From CAWDMC01 sp963803295 (GTDB lineage Bacteria > Acidobacteriota > Terriglobia > UBA7540), in NCBI GenBank assembly GCA_963803295.1, contig CAWDMC010000005.1:186001-250000 (forward strand): a DNA stretch of 64,000 bases, written 5' to 3'. The translations under genes and the position numbers were made by a program. Below, one piece after another: positions 25,102-33,489 of this stretch. How positions within the stretch are numbered: position 1 is the stretch's first letter; each line of letters starts with the position of its first letter. The notes below the pieces were generated by a model. That model worked only from the letters and a program-made list of their open reading frames with translations, was not told the origin of the DNA and searched no databases.

Positions 25102-25803
25102 ATGGCACCGACTCCTCAGTTTATTTGCACCCGGCGCCTGGAATCCGCGATGTGGCGCCGTGGGCTGCGTCTGGTGGCTGGCTGCGATGAAGCCGGGCGA
25201 GGATCGCTGATCGGCCCTGTTTTCGCAGCCGCGGTCATACTTGACCCGGCACGGCATATCCCCGGAATTGACGATTCGAAGAAGCTGACGCCAGAGGTAC
25301 GCCAGGAACTTGATGCCAGGATACGGGCCAAAGCAGTGGCGTTCAGCGTTACCTCAGAGTCGGCTGCCGAGGTGGATGTCCTGAATATCTTTCAGGCCTC
25401 GCGGCGTGCCATGATCCGCGCCTTGCAGTCCCTGGTTCCCGCGCCGGAGTTTGTGTTCACCGACGCCATGCGCCTCTCGGGTTGGGGCGATGCGGTCGAG
25501 TTCAGTACTCCTTACCGTGCCATCGTCCACGGCGACGCCCGATGCGTTTCGATTGGGGCGGCCTCGATCCTCGCCAAAGTGGCGAGGGACGCCCACATGG
25601 TGAGTCTCGATAGCCTCTATCCCCAATATCAGCTCGCTCGCAACAAGGGTTACTGCACTCCCGAACATCTGGAAGGCCTGGCCAAGCATGGACCCTGCCC
25701 CGAGCATCGCCGGAGCTTCGATCCGGTGAAGAGCTATTACCTGCCTCTGTTCCCCTATTCACCAGAGGCCACCGAAGAGGGCATTTCCGGCCAGCCTGCT
25801 TGA
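25102..25803 (+). CDS. rnhB: ribonuclease HII
   Basis: 233 residues from the ATG at 25102; a GTG at 25021 gives 27 more residues without family similarity. Catalytic motifs: VAGCDEAGRGSLIGPV near residue 27 (Asp and Glu of the RNase H fold), DSKKLTP, FVFTDAMRL and AASILAKVARD near residue 155. Most relatives read GRGPL where this has GRGSL. RNase HII removes ribonucleotides embedded in DNA. Last gene of the block; the region downstream is accessory. Confidence 0.93.
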   Translation: MAPTPQFICTRRLESAMWRRGLRLVAGCDEAGRGSLIGPVFAAAVILDPARHIPGIDDSKKLTPEVRQELDARIRAKAVAFSVTSESAAEVDVLNIFQASRRAMIRALQSLVPAPEFVFTDAMRLSGWGDAVEFSTPYRAIVHGDARCVSIGAASILAKVARDAHMVSLDSLYPQYQLARNKGYCTPEHLEGLAKHGPCPEHRRSFDPVKSYYLPLFPYSPEATEEGISGQPA

Positions 25804-26231
25804 AGCTCAGAGAGTCTGCGGCTTTCCCCTGCCGCGCCCCGCGGTTCTGGGCCTTATCGTGGTAGACGCATGTTCACAAGAAAGTGGACGTATACCAGGT
25901 TAAGAACCGCAGACTTTGAACAGCAGAAAGTCTGCGCCAACCCGCTCCGACGACCTGAACCGCCGGTAATGCGCGGTCAGGCGCTCGCGGGCGCGCCTGC
26001 AGGCGGCGCCAGTAGAAGTATGAGCCGGTAGCGCAGGAGACTAAGGGGACTGGCACGGATGTCCGTATTTTCCCGATCCCTTGAAGAAGGACGCGTGCAT
26101 GGAGGCACTGGTCGCGGATTTCGGTCACCCACGCTGGCTCCATGCGTGGGGCGCCGGGGCTGGATTTCCTGCACAAATCGGAACAAATCGGAACCTACAC
26201 TAAGCTTGCTGCGGATGATATTATAGCGAAC
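25804..26231. other. intergenic region with inverted repeats
   Basis: About 430 bases without a convincing gene, at the border between the rplS-rnhB block and the accessory region. AGTCTGCGG near 25811 is inverted as CCGCAGACT near 25906. The second arm belongs to a repeat that recurs at 38013. Confidence 0.45.
25905..25945 (-). repeat. GCAGAC-type REP-like repeat, copy 1
   Basis: Read on the minus strand: GGTTGGCGCAGAC, TTTCTGCTGTTC, then AAGTCTGCGG. GCAGAC and GTCTGC form the stem of a small hairpin. A similar sequence on the plus strand at 38013-38046 adjoins a RAYT transposase remnant. Confidence 0.5.
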
Positions 26232-26471
26232 ATGAGCACTTTGGAATTGACTGACGAACAGGTCATTTCACTGGTGCAGGGGTTACCGCCCGAGCGCAAG
26301 CGGGCGGCCCTGCTGGCGCTTGCCCAGGAAGCAGAAGCGGGCCGGGAGGATCGGCTGCACTGGGCCGAGGCGCAACTGCGACGGGCGTCTGCCCAACGTG
26401 GCCTGGATTGGGACCACTTGTCGGAAGATGAACGCGAGCCCTTCGTCGACGCCTTACTGCACGAGAAATAG
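26232..26471 (+). CDS. small antitoxin-like protein upstream of a PIN-domain gene
   Basis: 79 residues, ATG at 26232. Acidic and helical (LELTDEQVISLVQGLPPERKR split, ALLALAQEAEAGREDRL, LDWDHLSEDEREPFVDALLHEK split), resembling the short antitoxins that accompany COG1569-type PIN toxins. The stop is 2 bases before the start of the PIN gene at 26474, a toxin-antitoxin spacing. The PIN gene is frameshifted, so the antitoxin may now be orphaned. No DNA-binding motif is obvious. Confidence 0.6.
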   Translation: MSTLELTDEQVISLVQGLPPERKRAALLALAQEAEAGREDRLHWAEAQLRRASAQRGLDWDHLSEDEREPFVDALLHEK

Positions 26472-26473
26472 GC

Positions 26474-26871
26474 TTGTCGCTTACCGCCGTTTTCGACACC
26501 AACATCCTGTTCTCCGCGATGGGCTGGCGGGGAAAACCCTTTCAATGCATCGAGCGGGCGCGCGCCCGGCGAGTTCCCGGTGTTCGCTTGCCCGGAATTG
26601 ATGGAGGAACTGGCGGAGAAGCTGGGAACCCGCCTCCATTTCTCTGCGGACCAAGTCGCGGAAACGCTGGCTGAGTATCTGGGCTTTCTGCAGGTGATTC
26701 AGATTCCCAAGAAGTTGACGGTGGTCTGCCGCGACCCCGAAGATAACCGAATGCGCTCTTGAGGGCCATGCGCAATACATCGTCAGCGGAGATAAGGACC
26801 TGCTGGAGCTGAAAGAGTTTCCCGGAATCCGGATCGTCCGCGCCGCCGAATTCTTGAGTCTTCTCGGGTGA
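26474..26871 (+). pseudogene. PIN-domain toxin (COG1569 type), two frameshifts
   Basis: Three consecutive reading frames together give one PIN protein of about 130 residues. Frame 2 (from TTG 26474): TAVFDTNILFSAMGWRGKP with the first catalytic Asp. Frame 3 (from about 26575): VFACPELMEELAEKL to VVCRDPEDNR with the central acidic residue. Frame 1 (from about 26752): CALEGHAQYIVSGDKDLLEL with the last acidic pair, ending at 26869-26871. Two indels, near 26570 and near 26750, destroy the frame. An intact protein would be an RNase toxin. The antitoxin-like gene directly upstream is intact. Confidence 0.75.
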
Positions 26872-27012
26872 TGATTGTGCTCAGCAGTCAGGCCCTCGTT
26901 GATTCCCATTTCCCTACCGTCGTCTGCGTCCGGTGTTCACACGTGGTCACGGACTTGAAACGGAGGTTCCCGTAGGACAGGAAGAGGGATTGAAACATCC
27001 GAGCTGGATTGA

Positions 27013-27546
27013 CTATTCAATACCGAACTGCTTTGCGTACTCGGCGTTCAATCGCTGCCAGCCGAACTTCATGGCCTCGGGGCCGACGCTGCGTCCGATG
27101 GGAGCTCCGCTGAGAAGCCGATCCAGAACATCGAAACAAATGTGCCACCCGGCGGCACCCATGGAGATGAAGCGGCGGCCGATGTTGGTCCACAGCGTCA
27201 GGCGCGTGCCACCACCCAATGCTTCGAGTTCCCACCGCATATCGAAGCCACCCCATTTGTACTCAAGCAACTTGGGAGCGTCGGCCCGCGTCACTCGAGT
27301 TTCGGTAACGTGCGGTGCGGGCGCTCCCACTGTCGTGAGCTTCACCGTGGCTCCAACCGTACCCAGGTTCCCATCGGCGTCGAAGGGCGCCCACTCGCGC
27401 AGATGAGCGGGGTCGGTCAGCGCCTGCCAGACCTTTTCCGGCGAGTGGCGCAGTTCGCGGACGAGGATGAGCATCCACTTCTCTCCCTCCTTTCGTATCT
27501 CGGCCCCGCTGGCCGGACCCGGTGTGTACTGCTCGCGATCGGCCAT
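27013..27546 (-). CDS. SRPBCC/AHSA1-type domain protein
   Basis: 177 residues, ATG at 27546. Activator of Hsp90 ATPase homologue 1-like fold: VRELRHSPEKVWQALTDPAHLREW near residues 28-52 (split), FDADGNLGTVGATVKL, and a C-terminal GGTRLTLWTNIG, FDVLDRLLSG and FGWQRLNAEYAKQFG. These small cytoplasmic proteins bind hydrophobic ligands and are often encoded near ArsR regulators and VOC proteins, as here (ArsR at 28939, VOC at 28525), though this copy is separated from them by a plus-strand gene. No enzymatic role can be assigned. Confidence 0.85.
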   Translation of the reverse strand: MADREQYTPGPASGAEIRKEGEKWMLILVRELRHSPEKVWQALTDPAHLREWAPFDADGNLGTVGATVKLTTVGAPAPHVTETRVTRADAPKLLEYKWGGFDMRWELEALGGGTRLTLWTNIGRRFISMGAAGWHICFDVLDRLLSGAPIGRSVGPEAMKFGWQRLNAEYAKQFGIE

Positions 27547-27709
27547 CGATATTCTCCTTGCTGAACGTCCGCCCTACCAGCGCATCAGCGGAACGGAGAC
27601 AGACACAGCGGGCAGCGCCATCCATCCGATCACGAGGGTAGGGCAAGTGCCTGATACTTGCAACCAGGGCTGTCGTAATCCTCAAAAAGGTCATGTTAGA
27701 CTTGGTACC

Positions 27710-28510
27710 ATGCCGCGCAGACGGGAGCTAATCACCTTCTTCGTGCTTTCCTATATTTGGGCCTGGCTCGTATTTATTCCTCTCGCGCTCTTTCACGGCC
27801 CGATTCAGTGGACCATTCTTGCCACCTTCGGACCAACCGCAGCCGCGCTTATCACACAGCGAATCTCGCGTGGCGACTACCGGGCATTTCGCCTTGTCGG
27901 GTCTTGGCGTCGAACTGTTCTCGCCCTGGTTCTGGGCATTGTCTTGATCCTGCTCGCCTATGTTATTTTGCCAGCAGTGATTACCACCGATCCACGGAAG
28001 CTGAAATGGAGCGTTCTGGCGTCACTCGCCATGTATGACTACTCAACTCTCCTCGCCGGACCGCTTGGTGAAGAACCCGGCTGGAGGGGATATGCCCTCC
28101 CACGGCTCGAAGCCGCTTTGGGGCCGTTGGGTGGGGTACTTCTGCTCGCCGTATTATGGGCCACCTGGCATATACCTCTGTTCTTCTACCCTGGGTGGAC
28201 GAGTTCAAAATTTTGGATCTTTCTTTCGATCTTAATCGGCCTTTCTTTCCTCATGGCCTTTAGCACAAATCTTTCGCACTTCAGCGTCATTCCTGGAATA
28301 GCGATGCACGCGGCCTTTAATACCGCTTCCCGGTTCCTGAACGGTCTTTTTACCAATGCGCAGCCGAAGACCCGGATACCTTTTGAGTTGGTCATGGCGC
28401 TATGCGGTCTCGCAACAGTTTCGGTCCTAATTCTTGCCACAAAAGCGCGACTCGCATATTCGTCCAAGACTGCTTCAGCAGGAGCGCTGCAACAGGCATC
28501 GATCTCCTGA
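27710..28510 (+). CDS. CPBP family intramembrane glutamic endopeptidase
   Basis: 266 residues from the ATG at 27710; the open frame extends to 27467, but the extra part lies over the divergent SRPBCC gene and has no family features. About seven membrane helices with the CPBP/Rce1 motifs: GPLGEEPGWRGYALP (EE and R) near residue 120, WATWHIP (His) near residue 152, and AMHAAFN (His, Asn) near residue 200. Relatives cleave prenylated or bacteriocin-related substrates in the membrane. The substrate is unknown. Convergent with the VOC gene. Confidence 0.87.
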   Translation: MPRRRELITFFVLSYIWAWLVFIPLALFHGPIQWTILATFGPTAAALITQRISRGDYRAFRLVGSWRRTVLALVLGIVLILLAYVILPAVITTDPRKLKWSVLASLAMYDYSTLLAGPLGEEPGWRGYALPRLEAALGPLGGVLLLAVLWATWHIPLFFYPGWTSSKFWIFLSILIGLSFLMAFSTNLSHFSVIPGIAMHAAFNTASRFLNGLFTNAQPKTRIPFELVMALCGLATVSVLILATKARLAYSSKTASAGALQQASIS

Positions 28511-28524
28511 AGTAGTTCAGGTTT

Positions 28525-28923
28525 TCAGCGTGAATAGCGCATCAGCTGCGTGACCTGAATGAGATTGCCGCAGGTGTCGTTCAGCATGGCGATCTTGGAG
28601 GCCGTCACGTCCGTTGGTGGCATGGTGAACTGGGCGCCGCGCGCTTTCATGCGCTCGTAATCGGCCTGCACGTCGTCGGTGAAGAACATGGCCGCGGGCT
28701 GGCCCTGTTGAAACATCGCCTGCTGATACGCTTTGGCCGCTGGTTTGTCGTTGAGCGCCAGCTGCAGCTCAGTGCCGTCCGGCTCCTCGGGTGAGGCCAC
28801 CGTGAGCCAGCGAAAAGGCCCCTGGCTGAAGTCGGCCTTCTTCACGAAGCCCAGCACTTCGGTATAGAAGCGCAGGGCCTTCTCCTGGTCGTCGACGTAC
28901 ACGCTGGTGAGTTTGATTTTCAT
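28525..28923 (-). CDS. VOC/glyoxalase family protein
   Basis: 132 residues, ATG at 28923 with AAAGGAG about 6 bases upstream. Vicinal-oxygen-chelate fold with two beta-alpha-beta-beta-beta units: SVYVDDQEKALRFYTEVLGF at the N-terminus and ADYERMKARGAQF then GNLIQVTQL at the C-terminus. Metal-ligand positions are partly conserved (Glu in DGTELQLAL). Likely a small-molecule-binding or lyase-type cytoplasmic protein. It follows the ArsR gene by 15 bp and is therefore under its control. Confidence 0.88.
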   Translation of the reverse strand: MKIKLTSVYVDDQEKALRFYTEVLGFVKKADFSQGPFRWLTVASPEEPDGTELQLALNDKPAAKAYQQAMFQQGQPAAMFFTDDVQADYERMKARGAQFTMPPTDVTASKIAMLNDTCGNLIQVTQLMRYSR

Positions 28924-28938
28924 TTCGTTTCTCCTTTG

Positions 28939-29304
28939 TCACGTTCGCGGTTTTGGGCCGCGTCGTCTTCCCCTTGTCTTCCTTTTCGTTGGGGTTGACT
29001 GATCCATGCAGTCGAGGTGGCGTTCGAGAGCATCGAGGTGAGCGGACCAGAACCGGCGGAACGGGGCCAGCCAGGCATCGATTTCCTGAAGTGGTTCAGG
29101 TTTCAGCCGGTAGAGACGGCGCTGTGCGTCCACCGTGGATTCCACGAAACCGGCCTCGCGCAGCACTCGCAGGTGCTTTGACACGGTCGGCTGCGGCATG
29201 CGAAGCTGACGCTCGATCTCTCCAACCGAATGTTGTGACGAGACCAGGAGGCTCAATATGGCGCGGCGGTTCGGCTCCGCAATGATTTCGAAGACAGATT
29301 CCAC
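28939..29304 (-). CDS. ArsR-family transcriptional regulator, probably leaderless
   Basis: About 121 residues from a GTG at 29304. A winged helix with FEIIAEPNRRAILSLL, HSVGEIERQLRMPQPTVSKHL and LREAGFVESTVDAQRRLYRL, then a C-terminal helix ending in a very basic tail (KRKTRGRRRGPKP). Metal-binding CVC motifs are absent, so it belongs to the non-metal ArsR group often found with SRPBCC or VOC genes. The frame is open to 29367, but a good promoter (29311-29340) overlaps that extension and places the transcript start on the GTG. First gene of an ArsR-VOC operon. Confidence 0.85.
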   Translation of the reverse strand: MESVFEIIAEPNRRAILSLLVSSQHSVGEIERQLRMPQPTVSKHLRVLREAGFVESTVDAQRRLYRLKPEPLQEIDAWLAPFRRFWSAHLDALERHLDCMDQSTPTKRKTRGRRRGPKPRT

Positions 29305-29310
29305 TCTCTT

Positions 29311-29340
29311 GATATACTCCACAGAGCATATGCTTGTCAA
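29311..29340 (-). promoter_or_regulatory. arsR-VOC promoter with palindromic operator in the spacer
   Basis: On the minus strand: TTGACA (29335-29340), 18-base spacer, TATATC (29311-29316). The spacer begins with the perfect palindrome AGCATATGCT (29325-29334), a natural autoregulatory site. The start of transcription, 6-7 bases after the -10, coincides with the GTG at 29304. Confidence 0.6.
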
Positions 29341-30002
29341 GGTATATAAAGGCCGGGGCCGGGGCAACGGGTTTCAGCCAGTGTGCGGGGATGCACCGTC
29401 TCAAGCGTTATTTTGGCGGATCCGATTCAGATGGCCGCGCGAACGATCCTGGGGGCCAGCGAATCAAGCCTCGATCTCAGCGCCGTCGAGGGAGCTGATG
29501 TTCTCTCGGTGTTGCTCAGCCACGGCACGGTTCTGACCGGTTCTGATGCCGTGGGCTTGTGGATCTCCAGGACCGGCAATAGCTCACAGCATTGGAAGCA
29601 CGTTCTGGTCACCCGCGAGGTCCTTCACTTGTCATCCTGAGCCCGTTAGCTCATCCGCTGCGAACGATCTTGAGTGCAGATGTCTTCCCCCCTGGATAAC
29701 AGCCCTCTCCGAGAGCGGGGAAAGGGGTGAGCCGAAGGCTTGGGTGAGACATCGTTTCCTTGAACAGCAACGCTCTTAATCAACCTCAGCTACCCACAGA
29801 TTCCGCTGAGGAAGCTTTTAATTAAGCTTAAACTCACTTCAAAACCCCTCGTCCACCGCTGTGCGGTCCCCCTTCTCCCCTTGGGAGAAGGCTGTTTTCA
29901 AACGGGACTCGGGTATTTTCATGGCAGCGAAGGGATCTCAGGGTAAACTGCGCAAAGGATCTCGCTCTGCGCATTTTCATCCTGTCTCTGCCCAGCGTTT
30001 GG
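29340..30002. other. gene-poor region with dispersed repeats
   Basis: About 660 bases without a supported gene. It holds repeat copy A (29520-29600), a half copy of a CATCCTGAG-type repeat (29630-29644), and CCCTCTCC/CCCCTTCTCC-type repeats near 29702 and 29868. A short open frame across 29383-29640 runs through the repeat and is not considered a gene. Confidence 0.5.
29520..29600 (+). repeat. dispersed hairpin repeat, copy A
   Basis: Perfect 8-bp stem CCACGGCA (29520-29527) and TGCCGTGG (29547-29554) around a 19-base loop that contains a tandem duplication of CGGTTCTGA. A conserved block follows: GCTTGTGGATCTCCAG, GACCGGCAATAGCTCACAGC and ATTGGAAGCA. Copies B and C are at 32071 and 33490, all on the plus strand. 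Confidence 0.6.
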
Positions 30003-30788
30003 TCATTCCAATTGAGCGTCATTACGGATCGATGAAACCTGGGTGCGCCCCGCTTCGCGGTGAGCGGACGCGGACGTGCATCTCGTTCCGTCCAGACGAA
30101 CAGGCGACAGCGCCTCTCTGGCCCGCTCGATTTCGGAGTCGATTCGATCTGCGGTAACCGGCGTCTCCAGGATCACCGGCACCGTCTCGGGCACGAGCGC
30201 TGCGACTTCCTGAAAGGCCAGAATCGCACCATAAGAGAGCCGATCGTGCTTGCTGCTGGTGTTCACCTCGCTGAGGTGTACCTGTTGGAGACGACTGCCG
30301 AACCGCTTCAGGATGAGATAAGCCACCGCCATGGACGTGTCGACCTGTCGGGCATGCCCGAGGTCGAAGCAGAGAGACGCTTCAGGTAGCAGGTTAAACA
30401 TTTCTTCGATCCCTGCGGCCGTCCGCCCCCTCGGCTTGCGCCGATCCATGTTCTCCACACATAGACCCGCGCCGAAGCGTCTCCACAACCCAAAATTTTG
30501 GACGGCATCCGGATGCAGGATGATTGGCCATCCCCGCCGGGATATTTCGCCGAGGGAGTCTACAATCTCCTCTTCGTTTTGAGCGGCGAACGAGCTTGGG
30601 GCGTGAAAGGAAATATAGTTGAATTGCGAGAGGTCGAGTTCTCCGAGCCCCTCCAGGAGTGGCTTCAATTCGGTTTCCCGCAACGCCGAGAGCTCAACAG
30701 CATGAATGCGCTTGTTTCGAAGCATCTCCACACCGCGCCCGAAATCGGCGTAAGCTAAAGCTCCTGTTGAATAGCCAATCATTCGCAT
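30003..30788 (-). CDS. TIM-barrel sugar-phosphate-isomerase/AP-endonuclease-2-like protein
   Basis: 261 residues, ATG at 30788. The (beta/alpha)8 fold of xylose isomerase/endonuclease IV relatives, with the metal-site candidates in order: FHAPSS near residue 62, ILHPDAV near 95, CVENMDRR near 110, CFDLGHARQVD near 141 (Asp, His), QVHLSEVN near 170 and VILETPV near 205. The last 40 residues are polar and may be disordered. Its ATG shares a base with the stop of the upstream nucleotidyltransferase gene (TGATG), so the pair is translationally coupled. The metal site looks complete, so it is probably an active metal enzyme. The substrate is unknown. Confidence 0.75.
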   Translation of the reverse strand: MRMIGYSTGALAYADFGRGVEMLRNKRIHAVELSALRETELKPLLEGLGELDLSQFNYISFHAPSSFAAQNEEEIVDSLGEISRRGWPIILHPDAVQNFGLWRRFGAGLCVENMDRRKPRGRTAAGIEEMFNLLPEASLCFDLGHARQVDTSMAVAYLILKRFGSRLQQVHLSEVNTSSKHDRLSYGAILAFQEVAALVPETVPVILETPVTADRIDSEIERAREALSPVRLDGTRCTSASAHREAGRTQVSSIRNDAQLE

Positions 30789-31849
30789 CAGAACACCCCG
30801 TACATTCTCGTCAATTTACCTAATCCCGATTTCTCATCGAAAAAGAGTTCGATTAGACCGTCGCGGAACTCATGGCTCAGCTCGCGGGCGCGCCGATAGA
30901 CCGAATCAGATTCGCACTCGTCCGCCTCAAGCTTTTCAAGTTGGTCCCGCGAACTGTCACTCAGCATTCCAAGGAAACCATCGTAGGAACTGAGAAGCTT
31001 ACGCGCGGTATCCTCCAGGTGAGCGAACTGCAGTAAGGTTCCCGTCAAAACCTCGAGGGGAGGTCTTAGCCTCTGGCGGAAACAGTCAATATACTCAAGC
31101 CCATTATCGGGCTCGGCGCATCGGGCAATCGGACCAAAATCGTCCAACTCAAGCGCGCAGCCAAAGCAAGTCAGTAAGCCCGAAACGTAAATCAACTTGC
31201 GAGACATCCGTAACTTTATGTTGCGGATCGCAGCTCCTTCACCGAACCGAGTCCTTTGCTTGTACGCGAAATCCACCGCCATCGTCCACCAATAGCGCGC
31301 GAAGTCGTTTAGCAGGAACCGCGGCATGTGGTGTGGGCCCCTCTTTTCGACGAAGCCCCGATCCTCCAAGATGTACCGCCCTAACACGTTCCTGACCACT
31401 CGTTCGTACGCCTCGCTTTGCCCCAGCACCCGCGACTCCAGCAGCATGAGAATCCGTTGAGTGGTGTTGCGGTTCGTATCCTCCTCGCCGCCTATTTGGT
31501 GAATCAGGTTGTGGCTGAAGGTCAGATTTCCAAACACGCCCTCCTTTCCGGGTGGCCTGGCAGCCGCACGATCTACGATGAGCTTGACCGCGCGAGCCAC
31601 AGCAAGGTGCCTGGGGTCTGCAGAACCGTCCACCAGGAGCGTCCAATCGATGTCGCTGCCTGCTGTAAATTCATCGCGTCCCAACGAGCCCAAAACAACC
31701 ACGCTCGTGTCGCCGGAAGGAATTCCTTCCAAGGATTTGATGAGATCCTCGCGGTTCCGCTGTGCAAGTCTTCTTGCAGCTCTGATGTTGCTGAATTCGG
31801 CGCCGAGCCGTTCCTCAAGCTGCGCGAGGCGAGAACCAGAAGGATCCAT
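30788..31849 (-). CDS. nucleotidyltransferase-fold (Pol beta superfamily) protein
   Basis: About 353 residues from the ATG at 31849; a GTG at 31912 is in frame and adds 21 residues. The catalytic signature VVLGSLGRDEFTAGSDIDWTL (GS, then Asp-x-Asp about 11 residues later) is near residue 55, typical of Pol beta-type nucleotidyltransferases. A helical C-terminal region contains FARYWWTMAVDFAYKQR and LRMSRKLIYVSGLLTCFG, which may bind substrate. It is coupled to a TIM-barrel gene and flanked by repeat copies A and B. Whether it modifies a protein, RNA or small molecule is not known; GlnD/DUF294-like and CD-NTase-like roles are both conceivable. Confidence 0.72.
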   Translation of the reverse strand: MDPSGSRLAQLEERLGAEFSNIRAARRLAQRNREDLIKSLEGIPSGDTSVVVLGSLGRDEFTAGSDIDWTLLVDGSADPRHLAVARAVKLIVDRAAARPPGKEGVFGNLTFSHNLIHQIGGEEDTNRNTTQRILMLLESRVLGQSEAYERVVRNVLGRYILEDRGFVEKRGPHHMPRFLLNDFARYWWTMAVDFAYKQRTRFGEGAAIRNIKLRMSRKLIYVSGLLTCFGCALELDDFGPIARCAEPDNGLEYIDCFRQRLRPPLEVLTGTLLQFAHLEDTARKLLSSYDGFLGMLSDSSRDQLEKLEADECESDSVYRRARELSHEFRDGLIELFFDEKSGLGKLTRMYGVF

Positions 31850-31912
31850 ATAAGTGGCTATCTTGCACTCAGAGGCACTGCTCCCCCGCTCACCTATGGC
31901 CGAAGAGATCAC

Positions 31913-32306
31913 GGAAAGCCGTCTTAAGCCAAGACATTGAAGATTTCGCCCTAAGCGAAAAGGGTAGCGAACCGTCCAAAGATCTCAGTGCAAAGAGCCG
32001 GTCTTTGCATTCATCGATGCAGTCCCATGCTACCAGAAAATTGGGAGGACTTGCATGTTGCAGTTGGTAGCTCGGCACGGTTCTGGTGCCGAGGGCTCAG
32101 GGTCTCCGGGACCGCAATAGCTCACAGCATGGGATTCTGTGGCCACTCATGGCGGGGGGTTTTTCCTATGGACCGTCTGTCGTGATGAGGCAGATTCGTC
32201 GGCCTTGAGAGTGGGAAACATCAGTCATATGTGACCCGGGCAATCATCGGAGCCCAACTCCAGACATCTGAGACCAAAGTTGGTGGTCTCTGTAACTCGC
32301 CACAAG
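31913..32306. other. intergenic region carrying repeat copy B
   Basis: About 390 bases between the nucleotidyltransferase gene and the DUF2326 remnant. It holds the copy B repeat and its 3' extension and no supported gene. The GTG extension of the nucleotidyltransferase gene would begin at 31912. Confidence 0.45.
32071..32215 (+). repeat. dispersed hairpin repeat, copy B
   Basis: Perfect stem CTCGGCAC (32071-32078), loop GGTTCTG, GTGCCGAG (32086-32093). A conserved block GGCTCAGGGTCTCCGGGACC and GCAATAGCTCACAGCAT follows. TGTGGC near 32139 and GTCGGCCTTGAGAG near 32198 match the extension of copy C. The second stem pair is T-A here but A-T in copies A and C. Confidence 0.6.
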
Positions 32307-33482
32307 TCAGTAGCGTATCCCAAGCAATCCGCCCGTCTCCCCCTCATCGGTGAGCTCGACTCGTACGTACGGCTCGAGGGAGAAGCCTTCGCTGAAGTCT
32401 TTTGGGGGAATGCTGTCGGAGTTGAGGCAGCAGATGTACTGGAAGCCGTGCGCTTCTGCTGTCTTCGCAGCCAGTTCGAGTGCGTGGGCTTTCTGGCGCT
32501 CATCGACATCTGCAAAAATGGTGCTGTCGTGGATCAGGAATCCCGGGCCAAGGTGCTTCGACGCCCATAGAGTCGCGAGCGTAAGGTCATAACAGAACAC
32601 CTTCATCTGCTCGACTCCTTGGCTGTCCTGACGCTCGATCTCAACGTTGAAGCGGTAGCCGCCCTCAACGACATCGATGATTAGTTCTCCAGGTCGATTG
32701 TACAGCGCTTGCGAGAACTGATTGAAGAGCGAAAGCGCATGTTCGCGGTCCGAGCGGCGTTCTTCATAATAGGATCGTGCCAGAATCTGAAGTTGTCCTC
32801 TTTCAATCCGGGTCTGAGCCTTGACCTCGTCAATCCGCTTGAGATTGGCGATCCTTTGATTAACGGCATTGAGCTTGGCCAGCTCCTCATTCTGTAAGCG
32901 TTGTAAGTCTGTGTATTCAGCCAGAGCACCGTGGGTATCGAGGATCGAGAGTAGGTCTGCTCGCTCGTCGCTCCGCCTGTTCACTTCTTCGTTTCGTCGG
33001 GCGATTGCCTGCATGAGTCGGGTGATTTCTGTCTCCAGGAAGGCGCGACGGTTTACGATCAGTTTGTCGCGGAATGCTTGGACATCGTCAAGTCGCTTTT
33101 GGACTCCGTCAGGCCAGCCGACACCCGCTTCCTGATACATCTTGGCGAGTTTCTCCGCCTCGGGCGGACGCTCCTCAACTAGGCTCTCTTGGTAAAAGGA
33201 AAGCATCGCTTGATCGGTTACGTTCTCCTGATTGAGGCGTCGGATAGCGCTCTGCAGCAGGTTGGCTTGGTCCTGGTATTCCTGATACTGCGGATGAACG
33301 CGGAAAGTGCGCAATTCCTCCCCACGGCGAGCGATGACTTCCTCAAACCGAACTTTCTGAGACTCCAGTTCGCCGACGGTTCCTAACAGGTCGGGAAAAG
33401 TCCCGGCCTTAATCGCCGAGCGGAGCTGGCTAATGACCGTCTCCTGATCCTTTAGTTTCTGGAGCTTCGCGGGGTACTCCCA
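32307..33482 (-). pseudogene. DUF2326 (YydD-type) SMC-like ATPase, 5'-truncated
   Basis: About 390 residues ending at 32307 retain a long coiled coil (heptad-rich, about residues 5-270 of the fragment, with QKLKDQETVISQLR and ERADLLSILDTHGAL). The C-terminal DUF2326 domain follows: VEQMKVFCYDLTLATLWAS, PGFLIHDSTIFADVDERQ and FQYICCLNSDSIPP. Family members have an N-terminal P-loop ATPase part that is missing here: upstream of about 33482 the frame runs open to 33653, but only through repeat copy C. The full protein is usually the ATPase of multi-gene accessory (possibly defence, ABC-3C-type) systems. No partner gene was found. Confidence 0.7.
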
Positions 33483-33489
33483 GGAAAGG

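Noticed and set aside
29383..29640. Open frame on the plus strand
   Set aside because: It crosses repeat copy A and the reading is not conserved in copies B and C.
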